DNA from: Halothece sp. PCC 7418
GTDB taxonomy: Bacteria > Cyanobacteriota > Cyanobacteriia > Cyanobacteriales > Rubidibacteraceae
Assembly: GCF_000317635.1 (NCBI RefSeq)
Contig: NC_019779.1
Location: 2,418,001 to 2,482,000, forward strand
Reading direction: 5' to 3'
Length of the DNA: 64,000 nt
This document shows, piece by piece, positions 63,374 to 64,000 of the stretch. Made by a program: the position numbers and the translations under genes. Under the pieces are notes generated by a model. The model worked only from the letters and a program-made list of their open reading frames with translations, had not been told where the DNA came from and searched no databases. How positions within the stretch are numbered: the stretch's first letter is position 1; the number at the start of each line of letters is the position of its first letter.

Positions 63374-64000
63374 TTAAAGATATTTGCCTAAAAACACTTT
63401 TAACTTCTCTTTTGTTTCTGTAGGGGCTTTATCCAAAGGGGTGATAATTGAATTTTTCAGAGCCGAATGTGCTTCTGAACTTGGCGGATTTTCATTAATG
63501 CGACGCACTGCTTCTTGAATTACTTTTTGAGCATTCACCGCATTTTTTTTCAAATATTCAATGACCATTTCTACCGTGACACTATCATGATCATCGTGCC
63601 AACAATCATAATCGGTCACTAAGGCTAAAGTTGCATAAGCAATCTCTGCTTCTCGCGCCAGTTTGGCTTCAGGTAAATTAGTCATTCCCACCACAGCAGC
63701 CCCCCAACTGCGATAAAGATAAGATTCTGCTTTAGTGGAGAAAGCAGGTCCCTCCATACAAACATAAGTTCCACCGCGATGAGACGTGACTTCTTCTAAT
63801 TCCAAATGCGAGATGGAATCATATAGAATATCTCCTAGCTTTTCACATACTGGATCACCAAAGCCAATATGTGCAACAATGCCATCTCCAAAAAAAGTAT
63901 TGACTCGGTTGCGGGTGCGATCAATAAATTGATCGGGAATTACCATATCTAATGGTTTAATCTGTTCCTGAAGAGAGCCGACAGCAGACGCAGAAATGAT
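63374..64000 (-). CDS. mtnP: S-methyl-5'-thioadenosine phosphorylase MtnP (5' truncated by window edge)
   Basis: The frame is open to base 64000, so the start is to the right. Visible: [61 protein letters not shown] and [19 protein letters not shown] (base and ribose site), then [16 protein letters not shown]. It cleaves methylthioadenosine in the methionine salvage pathway. The C-terminal extension to FLGKYL is normal. Confidence 0.93.
   Translation of the reverse strand: MISASAVGSLQEQIKPLDMVIPDQFIDRTRNRVNTFFGDGIVAHIGFGDPVCEKLGDILYDSISHLELEEVTSHRGGTYVCMEGPAFSTKAESYLYRSWGAAVVGMTNLPEAKLAREAEIAYATLALVTDYDCWHDDHDSVTVEMVIEYLKKNAVNAQKVIQEAVRRINENPPSSEAHSALKNSIITPLDKAPTETKEKLKVFLGKYL

Overview
The window comes from a cyanobacterium. 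The HIP1 octamer GCGATCGC, often extended to GCGCGATCGCGC, occurs throughout. The genes include psbK, ndhM, an NdbB-type NDH-2, cyanobacterial tgt next to psbK, DUF3370, cobS, a DICT-domain kinase and an FHA-tagged PBP1A. A ProV/ProW osmolyte transporter and the overall style hint at a halotolerant unicellular lineage (Halothece/Dactylococcopsis-like), but that is inference.

Layout. 1-42 kb is mostly ordinary chromosome with scars. It runs: arsenite methyltransferase (cut at the left edge), a PAS kinase, a dead type III-B cas10/cmr2 fragment, a GATase-like gene, a MinD/SulP chimera and a DUF1643/HTH chimera. Then come glcD, hisH, DUF3370, anmK, ndhM, a PP2C phosphatase, ndbB, a HAD hydrolase, a His-rich NicO exporter, pepP, a response regulator and purE. 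purE is followed by an IS605 remnant without tnpB, then proVW, two sensor kinases flanking a DASH cryptochrome, a lipid kinase, LMW-PTP, gdhA, msrB, psbK, tgt, cobS, tmk and pgm. 41.0-45.2 kb is a junkyard: an ISAs1 insertion, pieces of toxin-antitoxin genes recombined at HIP1 sites, and a decayed second copy of the cassette that follows.

45.3-56.8 kb is the most interesting part. On the minus strand sit a leucine-rich-repeat-variant protein, a KGK-type small protein, a DUF1257 (Ycf35) protein and a Ycf46-like AAA ATPase. On the plus strand sit DUF2997, a membrane-anchored GrpE-like protein and, further on, an Hsp70-like ATPase. Between them lie toxin-antitoxin genes and a formylglycine-generating-enzyme (CLec fold) protein whose 3' end looks like a diversity-generating-retroelement variable region. 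A truncated paralogue at 54.0-54.3 kb differs from it almost only at first and second codon positions within a 72-nt block. Several of these proteins share an N-terminal DAVLGG peptide. No reverse transcriptase or template repeat lies in the window, so diversification would have to work in trans. I infer a modular AAA/Hsp70 surveillance or chaperone system with a diversified sensor.

56.8-64 kb is a housekeeping block on the minus strand: DICT/GAF kinase, FHA-PBP1A, lspA, bioY, map and mtnP (cut at the right edge). A dispersed heptanucleotide repeat (TTCTTTG and variants) and several palindromic repeats are scattered in intergenic spaces. I saw no tRNA or rRNA genes and no CRISPR array.
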